Source of the DNA: Spirochaetia bacterium
GTDB taxonomy: Bacteria; Spirochaetota; Leptospiria; Turneriellales; JAOUOS01
Length of the DNA: 39,421 nt
NCBI GenBank assembly: GCA_029880285.1
Contig: JAOUOS010000031.1
Span: 1-39,421 of the forward strand
Reading direction: 5' to 3'
The notes below the pieces were generated by a model. The model saw only the letters and a list, made by a program, of their open reading frames with translations. It was not told the DNA's origin and did not search any database. Numbering within the stretch: the stretch's first letter is position 1; each line of letters opens with the position of its first letter. This document shows, piece after piece, positions 26,284 to 35,457 of the stretch. The position numbers were made by a program, and so were the translations under genes.

Positions 26284-26892
26284 CTACCATTTGTATGATA
26301 ATCTTGCGTTAATAATAGGATAATAGTCGCCTGAATTTATATGACCATCAATATTTACCTGAGAACTTACATCTGCCCAGCCGGCACCCAGTAATAGCAC
26401 TAAGTCTAATTCTTGCCAAAGAGGCATTGAATATCCGCAAAAATATAATTCAAGAAAAGGGAAAAAGAATACATCAGATTTATTTAAGGGCCTATATGTT
26501 TGATTGCTTATTGACAAACCAAAGTCGCCTCCCACAAAATAACCGTTATACTCACCAGAGTTAGAAAACGGAAAATATGAAAAAGTAAGACCAACGAAAA
26601 CGCTGTTGCTGTGCCAGTCGCCTTTCTTTAAAAGTTTCATCCAGTCTCGATCAAAATAATAAAGAAAATTTGAAATTATCAGCTTATCTGTTAAAGGTTT
26701 TCCGAGAGTAATACCAATGCTGCCGGTAAGCGGAACGCTAAGTTCAGTAGATATTAACCATGATATTTCTTCTTTCTTTGCGAGCTCTTTATCTTTTTCA
26801 ATTATATGGCCGGATGTATTTTCAGTGGACCATATCGTAGCATTAATTAAGAAAATAATTAATAAAAGATTTCTAAAAAAATATTTTTTCAT
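26284..26892 (-). CDS. Predicted outer-membrane beta-barrel protein
   Basis: A 202-residue protein with a signal peptide (residues 1-22, ending ATIWS). The mature part alternates hydrophobic and polar residues in strands with aromatic girdles (SVFVGLTFSYFPF, YFVGGDFGLSIS, YYPIINARLSYKW) and ends in an aromatic residue, the usual signal for barrel insertion. No specific family is recognised. Confidence 0.65.
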   Translation of the reverse strand: MKKYFFRNLLLIIFLINATIWSTENTSGHIIEKDKELAKKEEISWLISTELSVPLTGSIGITLGKPLTDKLIISNFLYYFDRDWMKLLKKGDWHSNSVFVGLTFSYFPFSNSGEYNGYFVGGDFGLSISNQTYRPLNKSDVFFFPFLELYFCGYSMPLWQELDLVLLLGAGWADVSSQVNIDGHINSGDYYPIINARLSYKW

Positions 26893-27410
26893 ATTGCCCC
26901 AATAAATTAATGTTAATTATATAACAAAAAGAAGGTAATATAATGTTACCATAAATAAAATATTTCTAAATTATTCAAATATAATTGAAAATATTTTATA
27001 ACTAAGAAGAATTAATTGTTTTCTTTTTCGCGTAATATAAAAATAAGCGGTACAATAAAATAAATAGCAGTGAGAACAAAATATCCGTATATGATACTTT
27101 GCCAAAACACTGGCAAGCCACTGCCTTGCGGTGAAATTAATTGATAAATAAATCTAATAATCTAAAGTAATGACATAAATGATAAGTACATTTTTATATC
27201 AGGTTTATATTTAAGCAAGAATGTGAAAAAATTGCAAAGAAAAAAATTATAGATAAATCAATTCTCAATTCTACGTATTTACAAAATATTTTTTCATATA
27301 TCTTAATATATATATATTTTATTTCCTTACGTTGTTATAATATAAAATTATGCTTTACGAAGAGCCTGTAAAATTTCAACTATTGTTTAAAATATAATAC
27401 TTAAATTTTC
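26893..27410. other. 518-bp intergenic stretch with one gene relic and a promoter-like region
   Basis: No intact gene. A membrane-protein relic lies at 27012-27161 on the minus strand. Towards the regulator gene, TATAAT at 27336-27341 could be a -10 box, and a 15-codon open frame starting ATG at 27350 ends at a TAA at 27395-27397, 13 bp before the regulator start. I see nothing else. Confidence 0.5.
27012..27161 (-). pseudogene. Relic of the C-terminus of a small membrane protein
   Basis: The minus-strand frame 27161 to a TAA at 27012-27014 has no start codon. It encodes about 49 residues ending in a hydrophobic segment and REKENN. The piece PVFWQSIIYGYFVLTAIYF then VPLIFILREKE resembles the last helix of the intact membrane protein at 38872-39318 (GFWQNAILNSFLF, PLLAVRKE). 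It is likely a decayed paralogue. The similarity is modest. Confidence 0.4.
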
Positions 27411-30068
27411 ATGCCTGAACAAATATTAACAACAAAAATTTACATCCCCCTGCCTGGTTCTAAGGTTATTGCTAGACAACGGCTTATTGACAAGTTAAAT
27501 GCAGGTGTAGAGGGTAAATTATCGCTGGTTTGCGCTCATGCGGGTTATGGTAAAACAACTTTAGTAGCCAGGTGGCTTGCCAAAATAAAAAAACCAGCTG
27601 CCATGCTTTCTTTAGATCATCAGGATAATGAACCAGTGCGATTTTTAACATATTTCATATCTGCTTTACAGATAATAAGCAAAAACATCGGCAAATCTGT
27701 TTTAGCTTCTCTTCAAACTCCTCAGCCGCCTTCTATTGATTCAATTTTAACTTCTCTTGTAAATGATATCTCATCTTATAAAAATAAAATCATTTTTGTA
27801 ATAGACGATTACCATGTGATTGATTCAAAACCTATTGATGATATTCTAACTTTTCTCTTAGAAAACCAGCCGCCAAATATGCATATTGTAATTGCTACCC
27901 GCGAAGATCCTATGCTGCCTCTCGCGAAACTTAGGGCGAAGGGCCAGCTTTCAGAAATTCGGGCCGACAAACTTTGTTTTACTGAAGATGAAGCGTCTGA
28001 TTTTTTTAACGAGGTTATGGGATTAAATATTTCAAAAAAAGATATTCATACTTTAGAAGAGCGTACCGAAGGATGGATTGCGGGTTTACAGCTTGCTGCT
28101 TTGTCTATACAAAATTACAAAGATAAAGAGAATTTTATTAAGTCTTTTTCGGGCAGCCACCAATTTATTCTTGATTATCTTGTTGAAGAAGTTCTAAACA
28201 GACAAACTGAAGAAATTCAAAATTTTCTTCTTTATACTTCAATATTAGAACGCTTATCGGGATCTCTTTGCGATGCTGTTCTGTCAGATAAATTGGGCAA
28301 AGGGCAGGAAAATCTTGAATTTCTTCAAAATGCAAACCTATTTTTAATTCCCCTTGATAATGAACGCAAGTGGTTCAGATACCATCATCTATTTCGCGAT
28401 TTTTTAAGAAAGCACCTTCAAAAGAAATTTACAGTAAAGAAAAGTGAAAAGTTTAATATAATTGAACTGCATCTTCGGGCCAGTAAATGGTATGAAGAAA
28501 ACCATTATGAAACAGACGCTTTTTGCCATGCGACAGAGGCAAATGATATTGAGCGTGCGGTAAGATTAATTAAAGGCAAAGGAATGCCTTTGTATGTTAG
28601 GGGCGCTTTTATACCTGTAATAGACTGGTTTAAATCACTATCAAAAGAAGAACTCGATAAAAATCCTGAATTATGGCTAATGTATGCAAGCGCCTTATTA
28701 GCAGCGGGTCACACAAGCAGTATAGAAGAGAAACTTATCTCTGCCGAAAAAGCTTTAGAAAAACATGAAATGAATGAAGAGGTAAAAAATTTATTGGGAA
28801 GTGTCGCCAGCTGTCGGGCGACTATAGGGTTTTCAAAATATCAGCATGATATAGTTATTAAAGAAGCAAAGAAAGCTTTAGAGTATCTGCATCCGCAAAA
28901 CCTGCTGCACCGCGCTACGGCACATTTTCAACTGGGTATGGGTTATATGCAAAAAGAAGAGCGTGCTTTAGCGAGCAAATCTTTTTCTGAAGCGATATTG
29001 ATAAGTGAAAAAATAGGCGCGCATTTCATGAATGCATGTGCCGCCATTGGTCTTGGTGAGATGCAATTTTATCAAAGCGATTTATTCACCGCTACCGAAA
29101 CCCAGAAAAAGGCGCTTCGATTGCTTGATGATATGACCGTACCTGTTGCATGCGAAGCACACAGAACGCTGGCCCAGATATTCTACCAATGGAACGATCT
29201 TGATAAAGCTCATTATCATGCTGACAAGTGGATGGAATTCGCGCTTTTATATGATAAGGTTCTTGACAGATATATCATGTGCGAAATATTTTTGGCCCGC
29301 TTAAATCTTGCGCTAAAAGATACCATCAAAGCAAGCGCGATAATCAAAAAGACAATTGTCTCAATAAACCAAAATAATTTTGCTTATAGACAAAATGAAG
29401 CAACCGAAGTGCAATCTCTTATTTTTCTTCGTCAGGATAAACTAAAAGCTGTAAGGGAACTTGTTAAAACACATAATCTTCCTTTTATTGAGGTACGTTT
29501 ATTTTTGGCCGAAAAAAATACGGCTTCAGCTTTAACTTTGCTTGATAAACTAACTAAAAAATTTGATAAAAATTTTTGGCAAAAAGAACGGCTTGAAGTC
29601 TTAGTTCTAGAAGCTCTTTCGCATTGGATGAATAATTCAAAAGACAAAGCTCTTAAAGCGATAGGCGAAGCTCTTGCTTTAGCCGAACCGGGCAAATTTG
29701 TTCGTATATTTATAGATGAAGGGAAAGTAATGGAAGATATACTTTTAGAAGCCCATAAAAACGGAACGATGGTAAATTATACTGAAAAACTGTTAAAAGA
29801 ATTTAAGGCAGAGAAACTTAAGAATAAATCAATCGATTTAGCCGAAGGCAAAGAGCAAAAAGAACAACCGCTTATCGATCCGTTAAGCCAACGAGAACTT
29901 GAAATACTAAAACTCATCGCCGATGGACTTTCAAATCGAAAAATTTCTGAACAGCTTTTTCTTGAACTAAGTACCATTAAAAGTCACAATCAGAATATTT
30001 TTGGCAAGCTCGGTGTAGAAAGACGCACTGAAGCAGTGGCACGCGCCAGAGAGTTGGGATTAATATGA
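27411..30068 (+). CDS. MalT-like ATP-dependent LuxR-family transcriptional regulator
   Basis: An 885-residue STAND ATPase regulator. Walker A is HAGYGKTT at residues 43-50 and Walker B is IIFVIDDYH at 127-135. A winged-helix segment, TPR-like sensor repeats (about 340-800) and a C-terminal LuxR helix-turn-helix (LSQRELEILKLIADGLSNR with IFGKLGVERRTEAVARAREL) follow. Such proteins bind an inducer in the TPR domain, hydrolyse ATP and oligomerise on DNA to activate transcription. The inducer and targets are unknown. It overlaps the next gene by 4 bp, implying a linked product. The paralogue at 14290-16164 has lost the ATPase. Confidence 0.88.
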   Translation: MPEQILTTKIYIPLPGSKVIARQRLIDKLNAGVEGKLSLVCAHAGYGKTTLVARWLAKIKKPAAMLSLDHQDNEPVRFLTYFISALQIISKNIGKSVLASLQTPQPPSIDSILTSLVNDISSYKNKIIFVIDDYHVIDSKPIDDILTFLLENQPPNMHIVIATREDPMLPLAKLRAKGQLSEIRADKLCFTEDEASDFFNEVMGLNISKKDIHTLEERTEGWIAGLQLAALSIQNYKDKENFIKSFSGSHQFILDYLVEEVLNRQTEEIQNFLLYTSILERLSGSLCDAVLSDKLGKGQENLEFLQNANLFLIPLDNERKWFRYHHLFRDFLRKHLQKKFTVKKSEKFNIIELHLRASKWYEENHYETDAFCHATEANDIERAVRLIKGKGMPLYVRGAFIPVIDWFKSLSKEELDKNPELWLMYASALLAAGHTSSIEEKLISAEKALEKHEMNEEVKNLLGSVASCRATIGFSKYQHDIVIKEAKKALEYLHPQNLLHRATAHFQLGMGYMQKEERALASKSFSEAILISEKIGAHFMNACAAIGLGEMQFYQSDLFTATETQKKALRLLDDMTVPVACEAHRTLAQIFYQWNDLDKAHYHADKWMEFALLYDKVLDRYIMCEIFLARLNLALKDTIKASAIIKKTIVSINQNNFAYRQNEATEVQSLIFLRQDKLKAVRELVKTHNLPFIEVRLFLAEKNTASALTLLDKLTKKFDKNFWQKERLEVLVLEALSHWMNNSKDKALKAIGEALALAEPGKFVRIFIDEGKVMEDILLEAHKNGTMVNYTEKLLKEFKAEKLKNKSIDLAEGKEQKEQPLIDPLSQRELEILKLIADGLSNRKISEQLFLELSTIKSHNQNIFGKLGVERRTEAVARARELGLI

Positions 30069-30400
30069 CAGAAGAATCTGTTTTTCTGATTGTTGAAGGA
30101 TGGTTAATTCCGGGTGAATTTGAATTATTTAAGAAATATAGAATGAAAATTCTTGATATTTTAGAAAAATACAATCCACAGTATCTTTTTTACAGCCACG
30201 CGTTTGAATGGGTTTTTAACGATACCGATGAAGAATATCCCACGGGTATTGAAGTTATTGAATTTAAAGATGAAAAGAGCGCCAAACTGGCTATATCTGA
30301 ATTAAGCGCGAAAGAAATAAAAGAATTTGAGAAGAAAGTTTTTAAGAAAGTACGTTGTTATCTTAGCAGGCTGGCTAAACCCAAAGAATTAAAATTATAA
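30065..30400 (+). CDS. Small dimeric alpha/beta-barrel-like protein, translationally coupled to the regulator
   Basis: A 111-residue soluble protein. The pattern with FLIVEGWLIPGEFELFKKY, TGIEVIEFKDEKSAKLAI resembles the ferredoxin-like DUF1330/dimeric alpha-beta barrel fold, but I cannot place it firmly. Its ATG lies inside the stop of the MalT-like gene (ATGA), so both are made from one message, and it may modulate the regulator or handle its ligand. That last point is inference from position alone. The stop is 3 bp from the convergent flavin reductase gene. Confidence 0.65.
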   Translation: MTEESVFLIVEGWLIPGEFELFKKYRMKILDILEKYNPQYLFYSHAFEWVFNDTDEEYPTGIEVIEFKDEKSAKLAISELSAKEIKEFEKKVFKKVRCYLSRLAKPKELKL

Positions 30401-30403
30401 ACA

Positions 30404-30910
30404 CTAGAATTCGTCAAAAATTCTTCTGTCGCCTTCTCTTCTCATGTTCAGCAATACTTTTTTATCTTTGTTTATGTAAGAGGCAAGAATTTTTCCTATA
30501 AAAATGATATGATCTCCGGCATCAACTTCTTTATATAACTCACATTCATAATTGATAGTCGCGTTTTTGATTAACGGTGATTTCACAAATTCGGCTTTGG
30601 CCGTTTCAATATTTGTTTCAGTAAATTTATCAACCTTGTCGCCATGAGTTGAACCGAATAACAAAAGAGCTTCTTCAAGTTCTTTATTGGGAACCGCAAT
30701 AACGAACTCTTTACTTTGTTGTATCAATTTATGAGTATAGCCATTTTTTGATAAAGAAACGGCGAAAAGAGGCGGTTCCATAGAACATTTCATGTTCCAT
30801 GCCGCAATCATACCACTGGGTTTTAGTTTTTCATTAATTGAAATTACAAAAACGCAGCCTTCCGGCTTAAACTTATTAAATGATTCTTTAACTGAAACTT
30901 TTTCCATCAT
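30404..30910 (-). CDS. Flavin reductase-like FMN-binding split-barrel protein
   Basis: A 168-residue protein with the flavin-reductase/flavoredoxin layout: GCVFVISINEKLKPSGMIAA, NMKCSMEPPLFAVSLSKNGY with KEFVIAVPNKEL, GSTHGDKVDKF and the late GDHIIFIGKILASY. Members reduce FMN with NAD(P)H for partner monooxygenases or act as electron carriers. No partner monooxygenase is adjacent. The protein is cytosolic. Confidence 0.85.
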   Translation of the reverse strand: MMEKVSVKESFNKFKPEGCVFVISINEKLKPSGMIAAWNMKCSMEPPLFAVSLSKNGYTHKLIQQSKEFVIAVPNKELEEALLLFGSTHGDKVDKFTETNIETAKAEFVKSPLIKNATINYECELYKEVDAGDHIIFIGKILASYINKDKKVLLNMRREGDRRIFDEF

Positions 30911-31028
30911 ATAATAAAATAATTGTAATAACAGCTTGTCAAGATTTTATATTAGATAACTAGTCGTAAACTAATGACAGGGATGTAAAATAATACTACT
31001 TTTTCGCGGCAACGACCAATTTTTCACC

Positions 31029-31205
31029 TTAAGGATACTCCTGCTTTATCGGGCGAACGACAATATCGCTGATATGTACATGAGGGTCTTGGCTGACAAT
31101 GAAATAAATAGTATTAGCAATATCTTTGCCACTTAATAGGGGACCATAGCGTTCTTTAAAACTATCAACCAGTTCTTTGCTATAACCTGCCCAAAAATAG
31201 AGTAT
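31029..31205 (-). pseudogene. C-terminal remnant of a short-chain dehydrogenase/reductase
   Basis: The minus frame from 31205 to a TAA at 31029-31031 reads FKERYGPLLSGKDIANTIYF followed by IVSQDPHVHISDIVVRPIKQ. This is the standard C-terminal end of classical SDR enzymes of the YdfG type (the DIAxxIxF and HVxIxDIxVRPxxQ pattern). No start or nucleotide-binding domain remains, and a TGA lies immediately upstream at 31206-31208. Confidence 0.65.
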
Positions 31206-31414
31206 TCAATTAAGGCAAATTTTTTACGATTCTTGCACCCTTGTTGAAGATAAAAAACGTCTGGTGTCAATCCCACTTTTGGCGCATTATTAGAAAGACA
31301 TGATAATAGTAACGAAGTTATAGAGTCACAATTAGAGAGCGGATATTCAAGTATGAAAAAAACCCATTGGGAACCAATATTTCGCAAATCACTCGAAGAA
31401 AAAGGGTGTCGTTA
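31201..31414 (+). pseudogene. Frameshifted remnant of an unidentified gene
   Basis: Two plus-strand frames join at an A-run near 31253. The first reads QLRQIFYDSCTLVEDKK, and the second, one base off, reads TSGVNPTFGALLERHD and continues through GYSSMKKTHWEPIFRK to a TAA at 31412-31414. Restoring one A makes a continuous C-terminal stretch of about 70 residues. The composition is convincingly protein-like, but I do not recognise the family. Confidence 0.45.
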
Positions 31415-31519
31415 AACCTCATGGCCAAAGCAAGGGGTTTGAAGGTTTTTTTATAGAATAAAAGGCCGCTTTAAGAGTGCTTAGAAAATATTCTACTCGA
31501 AAATAAAAATACTCTATTA

Positions 31520-34003
31520 TTAAAACCTGTATTCTAAACCAAAATTCGGTATAATGCCCAGAGGATTTGAAGAGGTTAAAATCGGATTACTGTTTTTTTC
31601 AAACGGTTTTGTATAACTCCACTTTTGGCTAGAATCGGGCTTGTAGTTATAAACGTTAATAAATTCAATGTACCATTTTAAAGTACTCTTAGTAAATTTA
31701 ATGTCCTGTGAATACCTTATATCAAGACGATGACTTAAATTATATCTTTCTGACAGCGGAATTCCATAAATTGGTGAATATCTTCCCGGTAGTTTTTCGT
31801 CTGAAGATATAATAGGCGTATAAGGGAACCCCGAACTCATTTCAAACCGGGCGCCTATCTGGTTTCGGCCGAAAATATATCCGGCTGTTATTTTTAAATT
31901 ATGCGGTTGTTCATAGCGTGCCGGCAGCCACTGGCCCCTGTTTGTATCAAGGGGGCTTCCTGTTTTAAACTTCGCGTGGGTGTATGTGTAGCTTATCCAT
32001 GAATATAGTCCGTCGGTTTCGGCAAATCGATCTTTTTTTATAAAAATTTCAAACCCCTGAGCTTTGGCAGATGTAGTGTTTATGAAATACTTATCTTCTG
32101 CGGGCCGCGGATAATTTTCTAATAAGTCAGAAAATGTATTATAGAAGCCTTCTATTTTTAGGGTATATAAATCATATTTTTGTTCAATTCCGGCGCTTTG
32201 GTGAACAGCTTTTTCGGGTTTTATATAGTCGGCCTCTATTACCTGCGGCTGTTGGCTAAAAGCACGGTTATATAAAAACTGGTTTATTTGAGCGAATGAA
32301 TGATAGATGCCGCCTGCTGCTGATAGGGTAGTTCCACTTTCAAATTCATAACTTAAAAAGCCTCTGGGATCAAAAGTAATATCTTTTGTTCTTAATAAAT
32401 AGTCGCTTCTGATGCCGGGAGCTAATGTCAGTTTTTTATACTTTATTTTATGTACCAAGTGCGCGCTAATGAGATGATTACTTGCTTTTCTATTTAAGTC
32501 AACATTGGCAAAAAGAGAATCGTCGGCGAAATCAGGAGGTCCATTTGAGGCATAATCTGGTCTTGTTAATACTACGGTTTCTCCTTTACTTTGAAAGTAA
32601 TATAGACGGTATGCCAGAGAGGTTTCAAGCTCAAAAATCGAGTTGAAATACTTATAGCTGTTTTTATTAATGATTCCCGCTATGCTGGGATCGCTTTCAA
32701 TATCCTGGGTGCGATTAAGCCCGGCGTCTATTACTCCCTGAGCTTTTATCTTAAATATGCTGTGATTATAAATGTTAAACAGAATAGTTTTATTATAGTA
32801 TTTTTCAGAGGGGCGGTACATATAGCGTATACTTTGTGAATGTGAGTGCGTTGTTGTGTTACCTTCAGAATTATCAAGTAAAGGATCGCTGCCTTCTTCA
32901 CGGGCTTCTTTTTTTTCTTCTTCGTTTAGTTCCTGAGTGAAAACAAAGGTGTCATAACTGCCAAAAAAAAGAGCCGAGAATGAATGTTTTCCTCTTTCAT
33001 CGGCGAATAGTTTTCCTTTAAGCTGATAATCATAATATTCGGGTAGCTGTGTTATACCTTCATCTGAAAAAAATTTTGAAATAGGGGGAACAAGTAAAGT
33101 TAAATAACTTATACGCGCGGCCGCAATCCAGTATCCGAGAGGTTTTGCAGTGTTTTTATCACCGTTTTTAGCTTTCTCTTTTTCAAATTTATTTTCATTC
33201 TCTTTTTCTTCAGAAACATTAATTTTGTTCTCATCCCGGTTTCGCGATATAGGGAAAGCTGTATAAAAATTACTTGAGATAATGCTTACATCTAAAACAT
33301 TTTTTGGTTTCTTAACACTATCTACTGTTTGAATATCAATTACGGCGCCAAAAGCTCCGTCAAAAGACGCGGGATGTGCTGAAGAGTACAGATCAATTTT
33401 ATTTATTAAATCGTTTGAAATAACAGATTGAATAGAACCAAAATGCTGTGGATTTAACACAGGTATATCGTCAATAAAGTATCGGTTTGAAGTATCAGGC
33501 GCACCTCTTATAATTAAAGAGCCCAAAAAACCGCCTGAGCGAATAACGCCCGGCAGGGTGGTAAGAGCGTTTAATGAATCGCCAAAGGTGGCCGGCGCGT
33601 CTTTTATAGCTTTTTGGTCAAGAGTGTTTCTTGAAATTTTTTGAATATCTCTCTCACCAATAATGGTTAGTTTTTGACCTGATATTTTTACCGCCGAGAC
33701 AAAGATGTTTTTTTCAAGATTGGTTATGATATTTATTTTTTCCATATAATTTTCAATAGCGTTGGATGATACCAGTATTGTATATTCTCCCGATGAATTT
33801 AGAGTTATAGCATACCTGCCTTCAGAATCGGTTCTCGTTTTTTGTTTTGTTTCAAGAATAGCAACCGTAACAAAGACAGCAGGTTTTTCACTTTCGCTGT
33901 AAATAATTTTGCCTGAAATTGTAATAGCCTCTTGCGCGTAAATATTTATACTTAAAAAGAATAAAAAAAGAAACAGTAAATATGTAATTATTTTATTTTT
34001 CAT
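31520..34003 (-). CDS. TonB-dependent outer-membrane receptor with carboxypeptidase-regulatory N-domain
   Basis: The signal peptide covers residues 1-23 (ending INIYAQ). A carboxypeptidase-regulatory beta-sandwich spans about 27-105 (ISGKIIYSESEKPAVFVTVA, RTDSEGRYAITL). A TonB-box-like LTIIGE and the plug follow (ATFGDSLNALTTLPGV, RYFIDDIPVLNP), then a 22-strand-type barrel to the terminal Phe (GLEYRF). A lysine/glutamate-rich insert near residues 260-290 is unusual. Such receptors import siderophores, metals, vitamins or glycans. The ligand is unknown here. It is the last gene of the exbB-exbD-exbD-tonB operon, 5 bp after tonB. Confidence 0.88.
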   Translation of the reverse strand: MKNKIITYLLFLFLFFLSINIYAQEAITISGKIIYSESEKPAVFVTVAILETKQKTRTDSEGRYAITLNSSGEYTILVSSNAIENYMEKINIITNLEKNIFVSAVKISGQKLTIIGERDIQKISRNTLDQKAIKDAPATFGDSLNALTTLPGVIRSGGFLGSLIIRGAPDTSNRYFIDDIPVLNPQHFGSIQSVISNDLINKIDLYSSAHPASFDGAFGAVIDIQTVDSVKKPKNVLDVSIISSNFYTAFPISRNRDENKINVSEEKENENKFEKEKAKNGDKNTAKPLGYWIAAARISYLTLLVPPISKFFSDEGITQLPEYYDYQLKGKLFADERGKHSFSALFFGSYDTFVFTQELNEEEKKEAREEGSDPLLDNSEGNTTTHSHSQSIRYMYRPSEKYYNKTILFNIYNHSIFKIKAQGVIDAGLNRTQDIESDPSIAGIINKNSYKYFNSIFELETSLAYRLYYFQSKGETVVLTRPDYASNGPPDFADDSLFANVDLNRKASNHLISAHLVHKIKYKKLTLAPGIRSDYLLRTKDITFDPRGFLSYEFESGTTLSAAGGIYHSFAQINQFLYNRAFSQQPQVIEADYIKPEKAVHQSAGIEQKYDLYTLKIEGFYNTFSDLLENYPRPAEDKYFINTTSAKAQGFEIFIKKDRFAETDGLYSWISYTYTHAKFKTGSPLDTNRGQWLPARYEQPHNLKITAGYIFGRNQIGARFEMSSGFPYTPIISSDEKLPGRYSPIYGIPLSERYNLSHRLDIRYSQDIKFTKSTLKWYIEFINVYNYKPDSSQKWSYTKPFEKNSNPILTSSNPLGIIPNFGLEYRF

Positions 34004-34008
34004 GTTTT

Positions 34009-34587
34009 TTATAAATTTAATTTAAATTCAAGAGTTTGTTCCATTCGAATGGGAATATTTTCATTTTCAACATAGGGCCTCGTAAATCTTGCTGTCTGAA
34101 AAATCTCTTTAGCCGCGCGGGAAAATTTTTGAACTATAGCCGATTTTTTATCGTCAGGGAATTCTTTATTTAAGATAACTTCTAAAACGGTTACTTTTTC
34201 TACCTCGCCTTCTTTTGAGATAAAAAGTTCAACAAAAACCATGGCCTCGGCTTTTTCGTTTCGGGCCTCTTCGGGATAAATTTTATTCAGGTTTCCTATT
34301 ATTTGCGGCGGCTGTATGTTGATATTAAAAGCAAGGTCCATATAATTACTATCTGTTGAAGCGGGCTCGCTTATAGGTTCGTTTAACGGCGCTGATTGTT
34401 TGGCATTTTTTGAAATTTTTCTTTTTTTTTCGGGTCTGGGTTTTAAGTTGAAAATTGAGATACTCGCTCTTATCTCTTCAGAAGTATCAGAGACAGAGGC
34501 CCGCAGATCAATCATAAGAACAGAAAATAAAAGGGTAAAAGCGGTAAAAAAAGCGGGGATGTACAAATTTTTTTTTATAATTTTCAT
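34009..34587 (-). CDS. tonB: Energy transducer TonB
   Basis: A 192-residue protein with one N-terminal membrane anchor (about residues 10-28), a charged/proline-containing linker (KPRPEKKRKISK, NEPISEPAS) and a C-terminal TonB domain (YPEEARNEKAEAMVFVELFI, GEVEKVTVLEV, then ARFTRPYVE). TonB carries energy from ExbBD to outer-membrane receptors. The linker is short, and the usual Pro-Lys/Pro-Glu repeats are few. It starts 1 bp after exbD2. Confidence 0.85.
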   Translation of the reverse strand: MKIIKKNLYIPAFFTAFTLLFSVLMIDLRASVSDTSEEIRASISIFNLKPRPEKKRKISKNAKQSAPLNEPISEPASTDSNYMDLAFNINIQPPQIIGNLNKIYPEEARNEKAEAMVFVELFISKEGEVEKVTVLEVILNKEFPDDKKSAIVQKFSRAAKEIFQTARFTRPYVENENIPIRMEQTLEFKLNL

Positions 34588-34588
34588 T

Positions 34589-34993
34589 TTACTTTTCTAT
34601 AATTTTTTTCGCGTGAAATTTAATATTGGTATAATTATTCTGACTTAAAACGCGTAGAATTTTTTTTACTTCACCATATTTGTTTTTTTTATCTGAAATT
34701 AGCCCAATATAATCTTCTTTTTTAATATTTTTCTCAGCCAAAACATAAGGAATATTTTCTAATAAAACGGACTGGTTTTCAATATAGATGTTGTTATTTA
34801 AATCAAGGGAAATTTCAATCTTATGCTTAACCTCAGAGTCTAAAAAACCTTCGGGAACAGATATATCTTTAAGTTTTGTCTGCGCGATACTACTGGTAAC
34901 CATAAAAAAGATTAAAAGAAGCATGGCTAAATCGGCCATGGCGGCAATAAATTTAAATTCTTTCTCATCATTATTTTTTACGCGTGCCTTCAT
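34589..34993 (-). CDS. exbD: ExbD/TolR-family biopolymer transport protein (second copy)
   Basis: A 134-residue protein with one membrane helix near the N-terminus (AAMADLAMLLLIFFMVTSSI) that carries the proton-relay Asp, and a periplasmic C-terminal domain. It overlaps the first exbD by 4 bp (ATGA) and is followed directly by tonB. It pairs with ExbB in the proton-driven motor. Confidence 0.85.
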   Translation of the reverse strand: MKARVKNNDEKEFKFIAAMADLAMLLLIFFMVTSSIAQTKLKDISVPEGFLDSEVKHKIEISLDLNNNIYIENQSVLLENIPYVLAEKNIKKEDYIGLISDKKNKYGEVKKILRVLSQNNYTNIKFHAKKIIEK

Positions 34994-35457
34994 TGTAAAT
35001 TTTCTAATCCTATTTGTTTAATACCCGACTCTTTTAAAAGAGAGATAGTTTTTACCAGCCGGTTATATTCGATGTTTTCATTTATTTGAACAAAGGCTAT
35101 AATTTTTGAATTATTTTTCATTCTTAATTTGAGAAATTCCTGAAATTCTTGTTCAGATAATGTATTACTTTGAACCTGATAATTAGTTTCTAACACCTCT
35201 ATGTTTATATTTTCGCTGTTCTCAATTGAATAGGTTTCTTCATCGGGAGCGGGCAGTGTTAAATTAATTCCCGATTGAATAAGAAATGATGAGGCCAGAA
35301 TAAAGAATATTAAAAGTAAAAATGCCAAATCGCTAACTGAAGTTGTGCCGGTTTCTTTTATCGCGAGTCTTTGCCTTTCAAGTGTACGCTTTTCTTTTTT
35401 TAGTTTAAATTTAGCGAGAAAGAATCCCTGTTCATTTTTTATATATTTTCTATTCAT
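34990..35457 (-). CDS. exbD: ExbD/TolR-family biopolymer transport protein (first copy)
   Basis: A 155-residue protein with a basic cytoplasmic lead, one membrane helix (VSDLAFLLLIFFILASSFLI) with the conserved Asp, then a periplasmic domain (INLTLPAPDE at its start). It overlaps exbB by 8 bp. It is clearly diverged from the second exbD, so the motor may use a hetero-oligomer of the two. Confidence 0.87.
   Translation of the reverse strand: MNRKYIKNEQGFFLAKFKLKKEKRTLERQRLAIKETGTTSVSDLAFLLLIFFILASSFLIQSGINLTLPAPDEETYSIENSENINIEVLETNYQVQSNTLSEQEFQEFLKLRMKNNSKIIAFVQINENIEYNRLVKTISLLKESGIKQIGLENLQ

Larger units (their letters stand above)
30911..31519. other. 609-bp region of gene debris
   Basis: No intact gene. 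It contains a short-chain dehydrogenase 3' remnant (31029-31205, minus) abutting a frameshifted plus-strand coding remnant (about 31201-31414). The rest, including 30911-31028 and 31415-31519, shows nothing I can name. Confidence 0.6.

Noticed and set aside
27350..27397. 15-codon leader peptide before the MalT-like gene
   Set aside because: There is no ribosome site, no regulatory codon run and no hairpin pair. It is too short to support.
31133..31387. 84-codon minus-strand frame
   Set aside because: It runs across the SDR remnant and the plus-strand remnant in other frames. Both of those have recognisable or protein-like sequence, while this frame does not.
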